From an uncultured Flavobacteriales bacterium (GTDB taxonomy: Bacteria > Bacteroidota > Bacteroidia > Flavobacteriales_D > Crocinitomicaceae): a stretch of DNA of 37,436 nt. Made by a program: the position numbers and the translations under genes. The notes below the pieces were generated by a model that saw only the letters and a list, made by a program, of their open reading frames with translations, did not search any database and was not told the origin of the DNA. The stretch spans positions 1-37,436 of the forward strand of contig CAJJCU010000168.1 of the NCBI GenBank assembly GCA_905182775.1. The letters are read 5' to 3'. Below, one piece after another: positions 7,204-17,555 of this stretch (its first letter is position 1; every line of letters starts with the position of its first letter).

Positions 7204-9456
7204 ATGGCATTAATTGGGAAAATCAGAGAAAAATCAGTCCTTCTTGTAATTATAATTGGTCTCGCATTACTCGCCTTTATTGCAGGTGACTTTTTCAGTA
7301 CGCGCGGTGGCGGTACTAACCAAGGGGAATATGGCGTTGGTCATATCTTCGGTGAAAAAATTGATATTAATCGCTATAATGCTCTTGAGTCTAAGTACCA
7401 AGAGTCAGCATGGCCAATACTCGTTGACTCTGTTATTATGAATAGAGAATACGAAGCCCTCGGTATTTCAATTTCAGATAAAGAATTAAATAGCTATTTA
7501 ATGGCAACTGATGGTTTTGGTATCTGTCCAGATCAAAACATACAATCGTTTTTCAAAGATTCTTTAACCGGTCAAATCACTGAACAATCTAAAATAGAAG
7601 GCCGTGTTAAATTAAAGCAGCAGCTTAGCGAACTTAAAAAAGACAAAACAAAGTGGCCAGACATTAGAAATTACTATGCAAATCAAAGAAAGAAACAAAA
7701 ATATTTAGAGGTTGTCTCACAAGGTATTTATGTTTCAAGTATTGAAGCAGAAGACGATTATAGAAATAATAATGAACGAAAAGATATTGATTACGTTTTC
7801 AAAACTGCGAATAGCATTCCTACAGAAAATATAGAAGTAAAAGACGCAGATCTCGCAGCTTACTTTACCGCACACAAATGGGATTCTAAATTACAGAGTG
7901 ATGCATCTTACAAAGTGATGAAATTCTTTAGTATCGATGAATCGCCATCATCAAAAGACACTATGAATTTTAACACAACCTTTGCGGCAATTAAGGAAGG
8001 GCTTAAAAAAGCAGAAAACGATACGATTTACTCAAACTCAAAAAGTGACATCAAACTTTCCTTTTTTAACTCAAGGTCGACCTTTGTTCCTGAAGGACAT
8101 TTCAAAGCAGAAGAATTATTTACCTACCCTAGTGCTATGGATAGCACCTTCTCTAATGCTTCAACTGGCGATGTAATCGGACCTTATGCTTGTGGTGAGA
8201 AAATGAAGACGAAGACAAACGGTCTTAACTATTATGCCGTTTCTAAAGTAATTGGAAAGACAAGCTCAAGAATTAAGGCAAGACATATTTTACTTCAAGT
8301 AACAGCTGAAAAAGATTCGGCAGCAATCGTTTCGCAAGCAAATGTTCTTTCAGAACAGTTAAAAAATGCAAGTGATCGTAATTCTCTATTTGAATCTTTA
8401 GCACGGACAAATTCAGCAGATGCTTCTGTAGAATTTGACAACTTATTGGAATTAACATTGATATACCCCGAACAAACTAGAACCAAATTTTATGGCAAAG
8501 AGATTTCTGAATTCTGTACAAATAATGCGGTAGGATCTATCAAGGTGATAGAGTCAACTATTGGAACTCATATTGTTGAGATTCTAGAAAGAGATGAAAA
8601 AAGCTTACCAAAGCTTGCTACAGTTTTCAAGGAGTTCAAACCTTCAGAGGAGACCATGAGCTTAAAAGAAAAAGAATCTGACAATGTCCTAAGCAAATTA
8701 TATCAGGGGATCAATAAGTTAAAGTCGCAAAAAGACATTCGAAGCTTTTTTGATTCAACAAGTGCAGCTGGTTCATACAGGCCAAGAGCCATTAGATTAC
8801 TAGACAATAGTCCAGAGGTTCCAGAAACATACTTAAATAGCGCTAGCGCGGGAGACAGGCTGATTAGAGCTGCCTACAAGGAGGGGTCAACAGTTGGAAC
8901 CTTAGTTGGAAGACCAATCCGTGACAACAACACTTATGTTATTGGAATGGTCTACTCAACAAGATCAAAAGGAGCACCTAATTATAATGAAGTTGAAGAT
9001 GACATTCGCAAACAATACATTAACGAAAAGAAATCAGAAATGATTTTAAAAGATTTTGAAGGAAAGACGATTCAAAACATTGCAGAAGAGCAAGGCTTAC
9101 AAATCAAATCTCCTTCAGTTTCACTTAAAAACCTGAGTAATATTGATTCAAAGGTTGTCGGATCTTTATTTTCTGCTAAGAATGCTAAAGAAAATGTTTC
9201 ATTAGATCCTATAGTTGCTGAAAATGGAGTTTATAAAATATTTGTAAAATCAGGTGCAGTTCCAGTAGAAAAAAAGAGTTTTAAGGTAGAAAAAGAGAAA
9301 ATGAATAAAGAGCAGGTCACAAAGTTAGTTTCAACTCCTATGAGTTACAATCAAAATAGAAAACCTTCAGAGGAAAGCTATTTGATCAATGGACTTTATA
9401 AGAAAGCAAATGTCATTGACAATCGCAAGCTCTTACAAATGAGTATAAGAAATTAA
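7204..9456 (+). CDS. Peptidylprolyl isomerase / SurA-PpiD-like membrane-anchored periplasmic foldase
   Basis: 750 aa; N-terminal TM (SVLLVIIIGLALLAFIAGDFF), parvulin-like core (IKARHILLQV... GTHIVEILER). Confidence 0.85.
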   Translation: MALIGKIREKSVLLVIIIGLALLAFIAGDFFSTRGGGTNQGEYGVGHIFGEKIDINRYNALESKYQESAWPILVDSVIMNREYEALGISISDKELNSYLMATDGFGICPDQNIQSFFKDSLTGQITEQSKIEGRVKLKQQLSELKKDKTKWPDIRNYYANQRKKQKYLEVVSQGIYVSSIEAEDDYRNNNERKDIDYVFKTANSIPTENIEVKDADLAAYFTAHKWDSKLQSDASYKVMKFFSIDESPSSKDTMNFNTTFAAIKEGLKKAENDTIYSNSKSDIKLSFFNSRSTFVPEGHFKAEELFTYPSAMDSTFSNASTGDVIGPYACGEKMKTKTNGLNYYAVSKVIGKTSSRIKARHILLQVTAEKDSAAIVSQANVLSEQLKNASDRNSLFESLARTNSADASVEFDNLLELTLIYPEQTRTKFYGKEISEFCTNNAVGSIKVIESTIGTHIVEILERDEKSLPKLATVFKEFKPSEETMSLKEKESDNVLSKLYQGINKLKSQKDIRSFFDSTSAAGSYRPRAIRLLDNSPEVPETYLNSASAGDRLIRAAYKEGSTVGTLVGRPIRDNNTYVIGMVYSTRSKGAPNYNEVEDDIRKQYINEKKSEMILKDFEGKTIQNIAEEQGLQIKSPSVSLKNLSNIDSKVVGSLFSAKNAKENVSLDPIVAENGVYKIFVKSGAVPVEKKSFKVEKEKMNKEQVTKLVSTPMSYNQNRKPSEESYLINGLYKKANVIDNRKLLQMSIRN

Positions 9457-10529
9457 GGTGTTTTAATCGTTTGGTATAGACCATTCTTAAAACCAACCTT
9501 GTAAGTACTCCATCTCCTATCTGGCATATAATAGTCTGTCGAAAGAATTTGAGCCTCACTATCAATTGCAGCATTCCATACAGAATAGTTGTTTTGGCGG
9601 GACTCTAATGTGCCAGCATCTGTTCTTGTTCTAATCATGAAAAACTTAGAGAGTCGGCGGATTTCATCTAATTGCCCTACAGCATTGTTTCTCAGTAAAA
9701 ATATGGCATTACTATCATTTTCAGTACCAAAATAAAACATTGAAGCATTTGAAAACGATTTATAGATATGATGGTTACTACCTTCTAAAATAAAAATTAC
9801 TTTTCCAGAAACGTCCTTCAATAAAGGCCACCCTATACTATCAATTCTTGATCTTAAATTAGAGTAATCCTGTCTAAAATCAGAAGGCCTATAGACCTCT
9901 TCCTTTTCAAAAACCTCATTAATTTCCTGCTCAAGTGAATGATAAGCGAGGGTGTCAAAAGGAATACATGTTGTGAAACCTAATCTTTGTAATGCTTTTG
10001 ATTCATCAGCAGGATGAGACCCTTTTGCCTCAATATTGATGTAAATTGGAATATGACCTGGGTGACTTTTACTCCAAGCTTTCACTTCCTGCAATGCATC
10101 CTTAAAGGTCAAGTAATTCGTTTCAAAATCAACATCAGCGATGTGCAGTAATTTAAAACCTGGCTTTTTCAACGCACCACCCTTTAAACGCTGCCTTTGG
10201 CCGAATAAAAAGAAGTTAACCCGTCTACGTTTATAATGCCCACCCTTTGGGTCATAATTGACATCCAACTCTAAACCGCGGATGCCATATTTGTCAAATT
10301 GATCTGAAAATCTCAAATGACCATAATCAATATAATCCGGATTATTATGAGCACCCAACTTATCTTCAAACCGCTTCAAAAACTTCAATACCTTTTTGTG
10401 CGGTTGCTTCTTATAGCTATTATGAGATGCTAGAATGCGAATACCATTCATCCGCGTTGAATCATTCGGTTTCTGAGCGAAGCACACACCAAGTATAAAA
10501 AAAGCTACATTCAAAAAGACAAACCTCAT
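9453..10529 (-). CDS. Phosphatidylinositol-specific phospholipase C-like protein (calcium-dependent PLC type)
   Basis: Signal peptide; ILASHNSYKK, GIRGLELDVNYD, LLHIADVDFETNYLTFKDALQEVKAWSKSHPGHIPIYINIEAKG match the TIM-barrel PI-PLC catalytic pattern. Confidence 0.75.
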   Translation of the reverse strand: MRFVFLNVAFFILGVCFAQKPNDSTRMNGIRILASHNSYKKQPHKKVLKFLKRFEDKLGAHNNPDYIDYGHLRFSDQFDKYGIRGLELDVNYDPKGGHYKRRRVNFFLFGQRQRLKGGALKKPGFKLLHIADVDFETNYLTFKDALQEVKAWSKSHPGHIPIYINIEAKGSHPADESKALQRLGFTTCIPFDTLAYHSLEQEINEVFEKEEVYRPSDFRQDYSNLRSRIDSIGWPLLKDVSGKVIFILEGSNHHIYKSFSNASMFYFGTENDSNAIFLLRNNAVGQLDEIRRLSKFFMIRTRTDAGTLESRQNNYSVWNAAIDSEAQILSTDYYMPDRRWSTYKVGFKNGLYQTIKTP

Positions 10530-12103
10530 TTACCTATAAATTTATATGATAGCCACGCTCGTAGAACGGAACGCTTACATTCCAATTGCTTATGGAAGTT
10601 ATGACTAGACAAAAAAGAAGCGACATTCATTTTTTCATGGCGCATTAATTCAACAGAAGAGGTGCACCACTTCGAATGAAAACAAGACAAGCTATCAATC
10701 CCTCTAGAATCAATCACATTCAAGATGTTATTCGTATGCCAATAATTTGAATCCCAAATCATATTCGATGTAAATGGGAATATATTTCCCGTATCAACAT
10801 TTAAGTTATTTAGTATAAGGCCACCTTGAAAATCGTGAATCAAAGAAAAAACTGGTTCGTTATTATAATTGGAAGTTAAGAAATAAGGAACCTCAACGAA
10901 AACAAAATCCTGATTTCTTTCAATTTCACTCAGTACCGGAACAACCTCCCGATAAACAGACAACCTTGTATCCCATGACCTGATCGTATTGACAACTTGC
11001 ATTTGCATAGAAGCCAACCAAAGGATTGCAATCACATAAGTCACCAAATAAAATCTGGTTCTGAGAAGTACTGCGCAAAAAATAGACAACGCTAAGGCAA
11101 CAAAGACATGACTTGGCAACAGCATTTTATTATATAATCCATAAGTAACCGCAGGGTAATCAGAAAGAACGAAAATCAGGCAGCATGAAGAAATGGTCCA
11201 TCCTATGTTTAACAACATTTTCTGATCAAACTCAAAAATCAACTTGGCTTTTGACCAATAAACAATGGGTATAGCTAAAAAGCTAAGCCATAAAATTGGT
11301 TCGGAAAAGAAGAAAGGAATCACCTCTAAAAGAAGCAATGGGATCTCAACAAATACTGCAAAAAAATAATAGACTCCTTGTAAAACCGAATGAAGAGAAA
11401 AAGAAAAGCCATATACATCAGGACCAATTTGATAGATCGGGCCAATAAAAAACTTCAAAACAAGAAGAATCATAAAAACTAAAATCGTCGTTAAAAAAAG
11501 AGTTCTATTTTCTTTTGATAGCCCCTTTTTATTCCAAACCTGCAAAATTGGAAAAAGAAATAATGGAAAGACAATTTCACAAGATAGTAGGGCTAAAAGT
11601 GACCAAATAAAATAGCTTTTATACGCTTCTCTTTGAAATTCGCCTTGGTTATCTTGGATCGAATTTAAAGCCAAAAGATAAAAAATAATCGATAAAATGT
11701 AGCCCGTTTGTAGTCCATTAAAAAGCTGTGAGGATGCAAATATGGGAAGCGATAAAAAAAACAAAAATAATAAGGAAGCCTTGTTTCCTATAAGCTTGCT
11801 AAAAACCAGTTTCGAGAGGTAAATAACCAAGCCCCACAGGGTCAATCGAAAAATATTATAAAGGACATAGCTTGAACCAAACAGGTGTAATGAACTGGTT
11901 TGAACAAAGCCATATATAGGCCTAGAAATATGACCAGACCTCATCAGGCTATATTTCAAATCTGCTAAATAGCTAGATCCAATATGTGCGACTAGAGATA
12001 AATCATCAGAAGTTCCAAACCCTCCAAAACAGACCAAGGGAATATATAAGGCTAGGGCCAATAGCACAAGCCAATAGTACCCATTAAAGCCCTTTAAATT
12101 CAT
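10526..12103 (-). CDS. Polytopic membrane protein, possible GT-C-type glycosyltransferase
   Basis: 525 aa with many hydrophobic segments; N-terminal TM followed by a loop with acidic residues (FGTSDDLSLVAH), as in GT-C enzymes; 4-nt overlap with the downstream PLC gene. Confidence 0.5.
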   Translation of the reverse strand: MNLKGFNGYYWLVLLALALYIPLVCFGGFGTSDDLSLVAHIGSSYLADLKYSLMRSGHISRPIYGFVQTSSLHLFGSSYVLYNIFRLTLWGLVIYLSKLVFSKLIGNKASLLFLFFLSLPIFASSQLFNGLQTGYILSIIFYLLALNSIQDNQGEFQREAYKSYFIWSLLALLSCEIVFPLFLFPILQVWNKKGLSKENRTLFLTTILVFMILLVLKFFIGPIYQIGPDVYGFSFSLHSVLQGVYYFFAVFVEIPLLLLEVIPFFFSEPILWLSFLAIPIVYWSKAKLIFEFDQKMLLNIGWTISSCCLIFVLSDYPAVTYGLYNKMLLPSHVFVALALSIFCAVLLRTRFYLVTYVIAILWLASMQMQVVNTIRSWDTRLSVYREVVPVLSEIERNQDFVFVEVPYFLTSNYNNEPVFSLIHDFQGGLILNNLNVDTGNIFPFTSNMIWDSNYWHTNNILNVIDSRGIDSLSCFHSKWCTSSVELMRHEKMNVASFLSSHNFHKQLECKRSVLRAWLSYKFIGK

Positions 12104-14109
12104 TAAGAGATGTCCAAGTCAGAAAGGATGTCTTCGTCCACAAACGCTGGCATCGTAACCCTTAAAAGTGGTTCGTTTTCCATAGCCCGGGCTATAGCAA
12201 AATTTGCATTTTCATTTCGAGCCCAGCTGCGTCGCGCTATACCATTATTCACATCCCAATGCAACATTTGTTTGATGTTTTCAGTGGCTTGCGCTCCTCC
12301 ATCGAGAAGCATTCCAAATCCGCCATTAATGACCTCTCCCCATCCTACACCGCCGCCATTATGAATAGAGACCCATGTAGCTCCTCTAAAGCTATCACCT
12401 ATGACATTTTGAATGGCCATATCCGCTGTATATCTAGAACCATCATAAATATTCGAGGTTTCACGATATGGTGAATCCGTTCCCGATACATCATGGTGGT
12501 CACGACCTAAAACAACAGGGCCTATCTTATTCTCTTGGATGGCCTTATTAAAGGCAGTAGCGATTTTCATTCTCCCTTCTGCATCTGCATAAAGAATTCT
12601 TGCTTTTGAGCCCACTACCAATTTATTTTCTCTCGCACCTTTAATCCACTGAATATTATCCGCCATTTGCTGTTGGATCTCAGGAGGACTTGTAAGCATC
12701 ATTTCTTCTAAAACGGAACAAGCGATTTCATCAGTCTGATCAAGATCGCTTTGTTTTCTAGACGCACAGACCCATCTAAAGGGACCAAAACCAAAATCAA
12801 AACACATTGGACCAAGAATATCTTGAACGTAGGACGGATAAATGAAATCTTCCCCATTTGCTAAACGCAGTTCAGCTCCTGCCCTGCTCGCCTCAAGTAG
12901 AAAAGCATTACCGTAATCAAAGAAATAGGTTCCCTTCTTTGTGTTTTTTTGAATTGCTTCCGCATGCCTAAGCAGACTTTTACGAACGTGACTTTTAAAA
13001 AGCTCTGGTTCTTCAGCCATCATTTGATTAGACTCTTCAAAGCTTAAACCAACAGGGTAGTAACCACCAGCCCATGGATTATGTAAAGACGTTTGATCCG
13101 ACCCTAAATCAATGAATAAATCCTCTTCAGCAAACTTATCCCAAACATCAACAATATTTCCAATGTAGGCAATAGAAACAACCTCAAGGTTTTCTTTGGC
13201 CTTTCGGACCCTAAGACATAGTATATCTAAATCGTCAATAACCTCATCTACCCAACCTTGCTCATGTCTTGTCTTTACAGCTTTGGGATTCAGCTCTGCT
13301 GTAACAGAAATAACACCCGCTATATTACCCGCCTTTGGCTGTGCACCTGACATGCCACCAAGTCCTGCAGTAACAAATAATTTACCTTTTTTAGACTCAC
13401 CTGGCTTCGTCATTTTCCTTATTGCATTCAACACTGTAATTGTTGTACCATGCACAATCCCTTGCGGGCCTATATACATAAAGGAACCAGCGGTCATCTG
13501 TCCATATTGCGTTACTCCTAGCGCATTGAATTTCTCCCAATCATCTGGCTTAGAGTAATTAGGAATCATCATTCCATTTGAAACAACGACACGAGGTGCA
13601 TTTTGATGAGAGGGAAATAGTCCCTGAGGATGGCCTGAATTCATCACTAAAGTCTGCGAATCAGTCATCTCCGAAAGATATTTCATCGTCAAACGGTATT
13701 GGATCCAATTTTGAAATACCGATCCGTTCCCGCCATAAGTAATCAACTCATGAGGATGCTGGGCAATTGCTAGGCTTAAATTATTTTGAATCATCAACAT
13801 GATGGCCTTGGCTTGATTAGATTTTCCAGGGTATTCATCAATTGGACGAGCATATATCTCATTTTCTGGACGAAAACGATGCATGTAAATTCTTCCGTAA
13901 GTTTTTAATTCATTTAAAAATTCGGAGGCCAATACTTTATGCTGGTTTTTAGGGAAATAACGAAGTGCATTCTTTAAGGCCAACTTTTTCTCCTCACTAG
14001 ACAGTATATCCTTTCGCTTTGGAGCGTGATTGATATTCGGATCTAGAGCTTGGATTTGTGGGATCTCTAATGGTATACCCTCAAGAATTTCTGCAGAAAA
14101 TGACTTCAT
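12103..14109 (-). CDS. hutU: Urocanate hydratase (long form)
   Basis: Urocanase motifs (ITYGGNGSVFQNW; SGHPQGLFPSH; NGGGVGWGEVINGGFGMLLDGG). ATG at 14109 preferred over the ORF-track TTG at 14115. Confidence 0.92.
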   Translation of the reverse strand: MKSFSAEILEGIPLEIPQIQALDPNINHAPKRKDILSSEEKKLALKNALRYFPKNQHKVLASEFLNELKTYGRIYMHRFRPENEIYARPIDEYPGKSNQAKAIMLMIQNNLSLAIAQHPHELITYGGNGSVFQNWIQYRLTMKYLSEMTDSQTLVMNSGHPQGLFPSHQNAPRVVVSNGMMIPNYSKPDDWEKFNALGVTQYGQMTAGSFMYIGPQGIVHGTTITVLNAIRKMTKPGESKKGKLFVTAGLGGMSGAQPKAGNIAGVISVTAELNPKAVKTRHEQGWVDEVIDDLDILCLRVRKAKENLEVVSIAYIGNIVDVWDKFAEEDLFIDLGSDQTSLHNPWAGGYYPVGLSFEESNQMMAEEPELFKSHVRKSLLRHAEAIQKNTKKGTYFFDYGNAFLLEASRAGAELRLANGEDFIYPSYVQDILGPMCFDFGFGPFRWVCASRKQSDLDQTDEIACSVLEEMMLTSPPEIQQQMADNIQWIKGARENKLVVGSKARILYADAEGRMKIATAFNKAIQENKIGPVVLGRDHHDVSGTDSPYRETSNIYDGSRYTADMAIQNVIGDSFRGATWVSIHNGGGVGWGEVINGGFGMLLDGGAQATENIKQMLHWDVNNGIARRSWARNENANFAIARAMENEPLLRVTMPAFVDEDILSDLDIS

Positions 14110-14132
14110 ATTCAAAATATTTAATTGAACTA

Positions 14133-14140
14133 CAAAGTTA
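14133..14140 (-). promoter_or_regulatory. Bacteroidota -7 element (TAACTTTG on the minus strand) for hutU
   Basis: CAAAGTTA on + strand; TAnnTTTG on minus strand, 23 nt upstream of the hutU ATG. Confidence 0.5.
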
Positions 14141-14149
14141 TGAGTTTCA

Positions 14150-17050
14150 TCAATACTTTAACGTAACAAAGCCATGCTTTTCAACTTCTTGTCCACCATC
14201 GAAGGTTGCATTGATTTTATAGAAATAAGTTCCTTCATTGACTGTTTTACCCGACTTGTTGGTTCCAGGCCAAGACCCAGCAGGGTCCGTGTATTCATAA
14301 ACTAAATTACCCCATCGGTTCAGAATTGCGCAGTTAAAGGCTGAAAGACCATTATACTTTACAAAAAACTCGTTATTACCAACACTAGATGACAATACAA
14401 GTACATTAGGGATCTCCAAATCACAACCATAAAAACCAAGAGTAGAAACATCAGAAGCGATACCACACTGATGATTTAATGTCACTGTATAATCACCCTC
14501 CGCATTTACAGAGATAATAGGCCCGCTTTCGCCATTGCTCCAACTCAATGAGTAATCCAATGGATAACCAGACTGAACAGCATCTGGAAAAGCAACTGCA
14601 TTTAAATCAACGATTGATCCAAAACAAACACTCGTATCCATAGCTATAACATTATAGTTTGGTGGGAATGAAACAAAAATTGTCTGATCATAGACACAAA
14701 TAGGGTCCGTAAATGTTAAATCAAACAAACCAGCTAAAGAAGAACCAACATCTGGATTCAAAGTGTTTCCTGATAGACTAATCTCGGGACTAGTTGAGGA
14801 CCAAAAGCCGCCATTTGGAGCATTGGTTCCTGCGATTTGAAAAGCATAATCACAAACTACTGTGTCATTCTGAATAGTAGGAAGAGGTAATATGGTAAAA
14901 TCATTTGTCACTAATACGCATTCATTCGTGACACTAAACTCAAAGGTGCCCGCATTATTCACAAACAAAGTGGAGTCAACAGAGCCATCCGCCCATTCGT
15001 AATTAAGGGTAGGAACATAGCCTGGATCTAAATCATTAGCGGTTACAATAGGTACAATTTCATAATTCGAACCCTCACAAACAGAGGTATCTGGCATTTC
15101 AATAAACAAATAAGGAGGGAAATGTATCTCCGAAGTAACTGAAACGTTACATTCATTATCAGTATAAGTAACATCGAAGAACCCACCAGAGGAAGATTGA
15201 ATTAAGGGGTTGTTTAAAGACGAATCACTAAAGGTAATTGCCGTATCCAATGTAGACCATTCTCCTCCACTAAAGGCAATCGTACCAGAAACAGGAAAGG
15301 CTAAGTTACAAGCCAAGGTATCAGGGAAAATTTCTGGGCCTTCAGTAACGGTAAAAGAAACTGTAGTGTCAAAGGGACAACCAAAATTATCTACAATATT
15401 AAAAGTGTAACTATAATTACCAATAGCATCTGGTTGCACCACAATTAAGGTGTCATTCATTCCTGAAATAATTGTCGGGTCTTCTGTCCACCAACTTGTA
15501 TCTGCCTGCGTTTGATAAGAACCTAAACCAGGAAAATAGGATGCATCAAAAAACAGACCCCATTCAAAAATATAACCGTCATCAATCCCCAAGTTATCTT
15601 GAACAAAAATGGTCCAGTTTCCATTTACGGGGCAACCAATTAGTGTATTGAAAGAATTCTCAGGTTGGTATACATCCTCAGGATTTATAGATGGCCCATT
15701 GTTTCCGAAATTAGGTGCAGGTATCGTGTTGCCTAAATTATCAGTTATAGAACCATTAATATCATTAAAAACTGAACTAAAGCAATATTCCCATCCCTCC
15801 CCTGGACCACCTCCACCACTATCGTCAATAGGATCTCCCAAATACGTGCCCCCACCGGAATTTCCTCCCGGTAAAAAACCAGCTCCATAAGAGTTGACCA
15901 ATGGGACAACCGTACCATTTGGACACTGCAACCAAATCTCTAAATCACCTAAATATGAATGCTCCATGGTGATGCAAACCTGATTAAGATCCTGATCATT
16001 AGTTATGGTTGAACCACCTGGAAAACCATTTATTGTAATAGGGGCTTCGTATTGCTGACCAGAACCATCTGGCAAATAAGTTAATCCTGCGAAATTTCCG
16101 CCAAGTTCAAAAGAACCTTGAGGAATCTCGACACCAACAGTGTCTAAGGGTGTGACTCCACCAACCAAAGTTGTACTCGCCCCAAGACAAACAGAATCTT
16201 CTAAGGGACCTGTACCCGCAAAGCTGGGCAATAAAGACACACGAACTTTACTCCTTACTCTTTCATTTAAAGGAAATGTGTCTTCTATTTTCAAATCTAC
16301 CAAGTATCCTGCGCGGTCTGGAGGTGTAAACCATATGGAGTCATTATTTGGGTATACATTTCCATCTGTAATGTTCCATTCAAAATCAATATCTAAATCA
16401 ACATTCTGTGAGTAACCAAAGCCCGTTGTATCTAATGAATTCGGGAAGATAGGTTTGGCAACAAACAAGATGCTGTCACCAAAACAAATATCTACGAAGC
16501 CTGTATCCAATGGATTTATAGCATCGTTTCCGACACCATTTATATAGGCCTCCATATGTGCTTCAAAAGGCTGAAATTGATTGCCACAAGAGGCATTTGC
16601 TAGCCATCCTGTGCCTTCGTTCGCTCCATCGGAAATGAAAACTACTGTTAGACACCCTGAAGGATTGTTCCAGCTTGCCTGATAGGTGAAACCTGTAGGG
16701 TCAGTAACAGAGTTGTGTATCCCTAGTAGGGGTGCAGCGGTGTTAGGGCCATCATATACTTGGATAAAGTCAGAGCCATCAACATTAAATTCAAATCCCG
16801 CGTTTATGGCAAATGTAATTGTCGCTTTTGTTCCTAGGTTCAAGTCAGGACAAAACACAGTTGTGTCGTTAAAATTAGGAGGGTAATTAGCAGCGGCACC
16901 TGGGTCTTGAAAGTTTGTTCCGACAATTCCAAAGGTGTTACAATCCATTGGAGCAGACTCAGGGAAACCTGGGTCGCCCATTACAACGATTTGAGACCAC
17001 GTAATATTTGTTAATGCAAGCGTTAGAAGAACAATAAGAATATACCTCAT
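14150..17050 (-). CDS. Secreted multidomain protein: CUB-like region, proprotein convertase P-domain-like region, repeats, T9SS type-B C-terminal sorting domain
   Basis: 966 aa; P-domain-like stretch (ITNDQDLNQVCITMEHSYLGDLEIWLQCPNGT...GNWTIFVQDNLGIDDGYIFEWGL); C-terminal NRWGNLVYEYTDPAGSWPGTNKSGKTVNEGTYFYKIN (CHU_C/type-B). Confidence 0.85.
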   Translation of the reverse strand: MRYILIVLLTLALTNITWSQIVVMGDPGFPESAPMDCNTFGIVGTNFQDPGAAANYPPNFNDTTVFCPDLNLGTKATITFAINAGFEFNVDGSDFIQVYDGPNTAAPLLGIHNSVTDPTGFTYQASWNNPSGCLTVVFISDGANEGTGWLANASCGNQFQPFEAHMEAYINGVGNDAINPLDTGFVDICFGDSILFVAKPIFPNSLDTTGFGYSQNVDLDIDFEWNITDGNVYPNNDSIWFTPPDRAGYLVDLKIEDTFPLNERVRSKVRVSLLPSFAGTGPLEDSVCLGASTTLVGGVTPLDTVGVEIPQGSFELGGNFAGLTYLPDGSGQQYEAPITINGFPGGSTITNDQDLNQVCITMEHSYLGDLEIWLQCPNGTVVPLVNSYGAGFLPGGNSGGGTYLGDPIDDSGGGGPGEGWEYCFSSVFNDINGSITDNLGNTIPAPNFGNNGPSINPEDVYQPENSFNTLIGCPVNGNWTIFVQDNLGIDDGYIFEWGLFFDASYFPGLGSYQTQADTSWWTEDPTIISGMNDTLIVVQPDAIGNYSYTFNIVDNFGCPFDTTVSFTVTEGPEIFPDTLACNLAFPVSGTIAFSGGEWSTLDTAITFSDSSLNNPLIQSSSGGFFDVTYTDNECNVSVTSEIHFPPYLFIEMPDTSVCEGSNYEIVPIVTANDLDPGYVPTLNYEWADGSVDSTLFVNNAGTFEFSVTNECVLVTNDFTILPLPTIQNDTVVCDYAFQIAGTNAPNGGFWSSTSPEISLSGNTLNPDVGSSLAGLFDLTFTDPICVYDQTIFVSFPPNYNVIAMDTSVCFGSIVDLNAVAFPDAVQSGYPLDYSLSWSNGESGPIISVNAEGDYTVTLNHQCGIASDVSTLGFYGCDLEIPNVLVLSSSVGNNEFFVKYNGLSAFNCAILNRWGNLVYEYTDPAGSWPGTNKSGKTVNEGTYFYKINATFDGGQEVEKHGFVTLKY

Positions 17051-17427
17051 CGTTGCTTATTTTTTTGTTCGTTTTCTAGAACCCAAAAAGATTTAACAAC
17101 CAAAACTTTATCTCTAGATTCCCAATAAAAATACTGATTAACATCAGTGATTTTAAATCCAAAATCAGTAAAAGAAGGGTTTGACACTTCGGTTTCTAGC
17201 TCAATCTTATCGAGCCCCGAATGTTTCGATGGGTAAAAGACACCTGTATAGATTGCATGCTCTACTGCATACGCTAATAATAGAAATTTTTCCTGATCTT
17301 TTTGTTTTAAATGATCTAGTTCTTGCTGACTGTAACTAAGTAATAGTTTACTAGGAAAGTCTTGTGCATGACCGATAAAACAAAAACAGAGAAATAAGGT
17401 GAGTGAGAGAAATAATTTCATAAACAA
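17047..17427 (-). CDS. Small secreted protein of unknown function, coupled to the T9SS cargo gene
   Basis: 126 aa, clear signal peptide (LFLSLTLFLCFCFIGHAQ); 4-nt overlap with the 966-aa gene. Confidence 0.6.
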   Translation of the reverse strand: MFMKLFLSLTLFLCFCFIGHAQDFPSKLLLSYSQQELDHLKQKDQEKFLLLAYAVEHAIYTGVFYPSKHSGLDKIELETEVSNPSFTDFGFKITDVNQYFYWESRDKVLVVKSFWVLENEQKNKQR

Positions 17428-17514
17428 TCTGTTTTCATTGTGATAGACCCATAAATCGTTGAAAAGTTGCCTCTATTGTTCAAAGAAAAAGATAAGTCTA
17501 ACGACAATTAAAAT

Positions 17515-17522
17515 TAGTTTTG
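17515..17522 (+). promoter_or_regulatory. Bacteroidota -7 element (TAGTTTTG) for the transketolase operon
   Basis: TAnnTTTG match 33 nt before ATG at 17556. Confidence 0.45.
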
Positions 17523-17555
17523 TAAAGTTAGCAATACTATTCAATATATAAAACC

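Noticed and set aside
12110-13558. Several + strand ORFs (84, 71, 120 aa) antisense to hutU
   Set aside because: Complement of a strongly conserved urocanase frame; composition fits shadow ORFs.
15210-16886. + strand ORFs antisense to the T9SS cargo gene
   Set aside because: Low-complexity antisense frames within a long real CDS; no independent signals.
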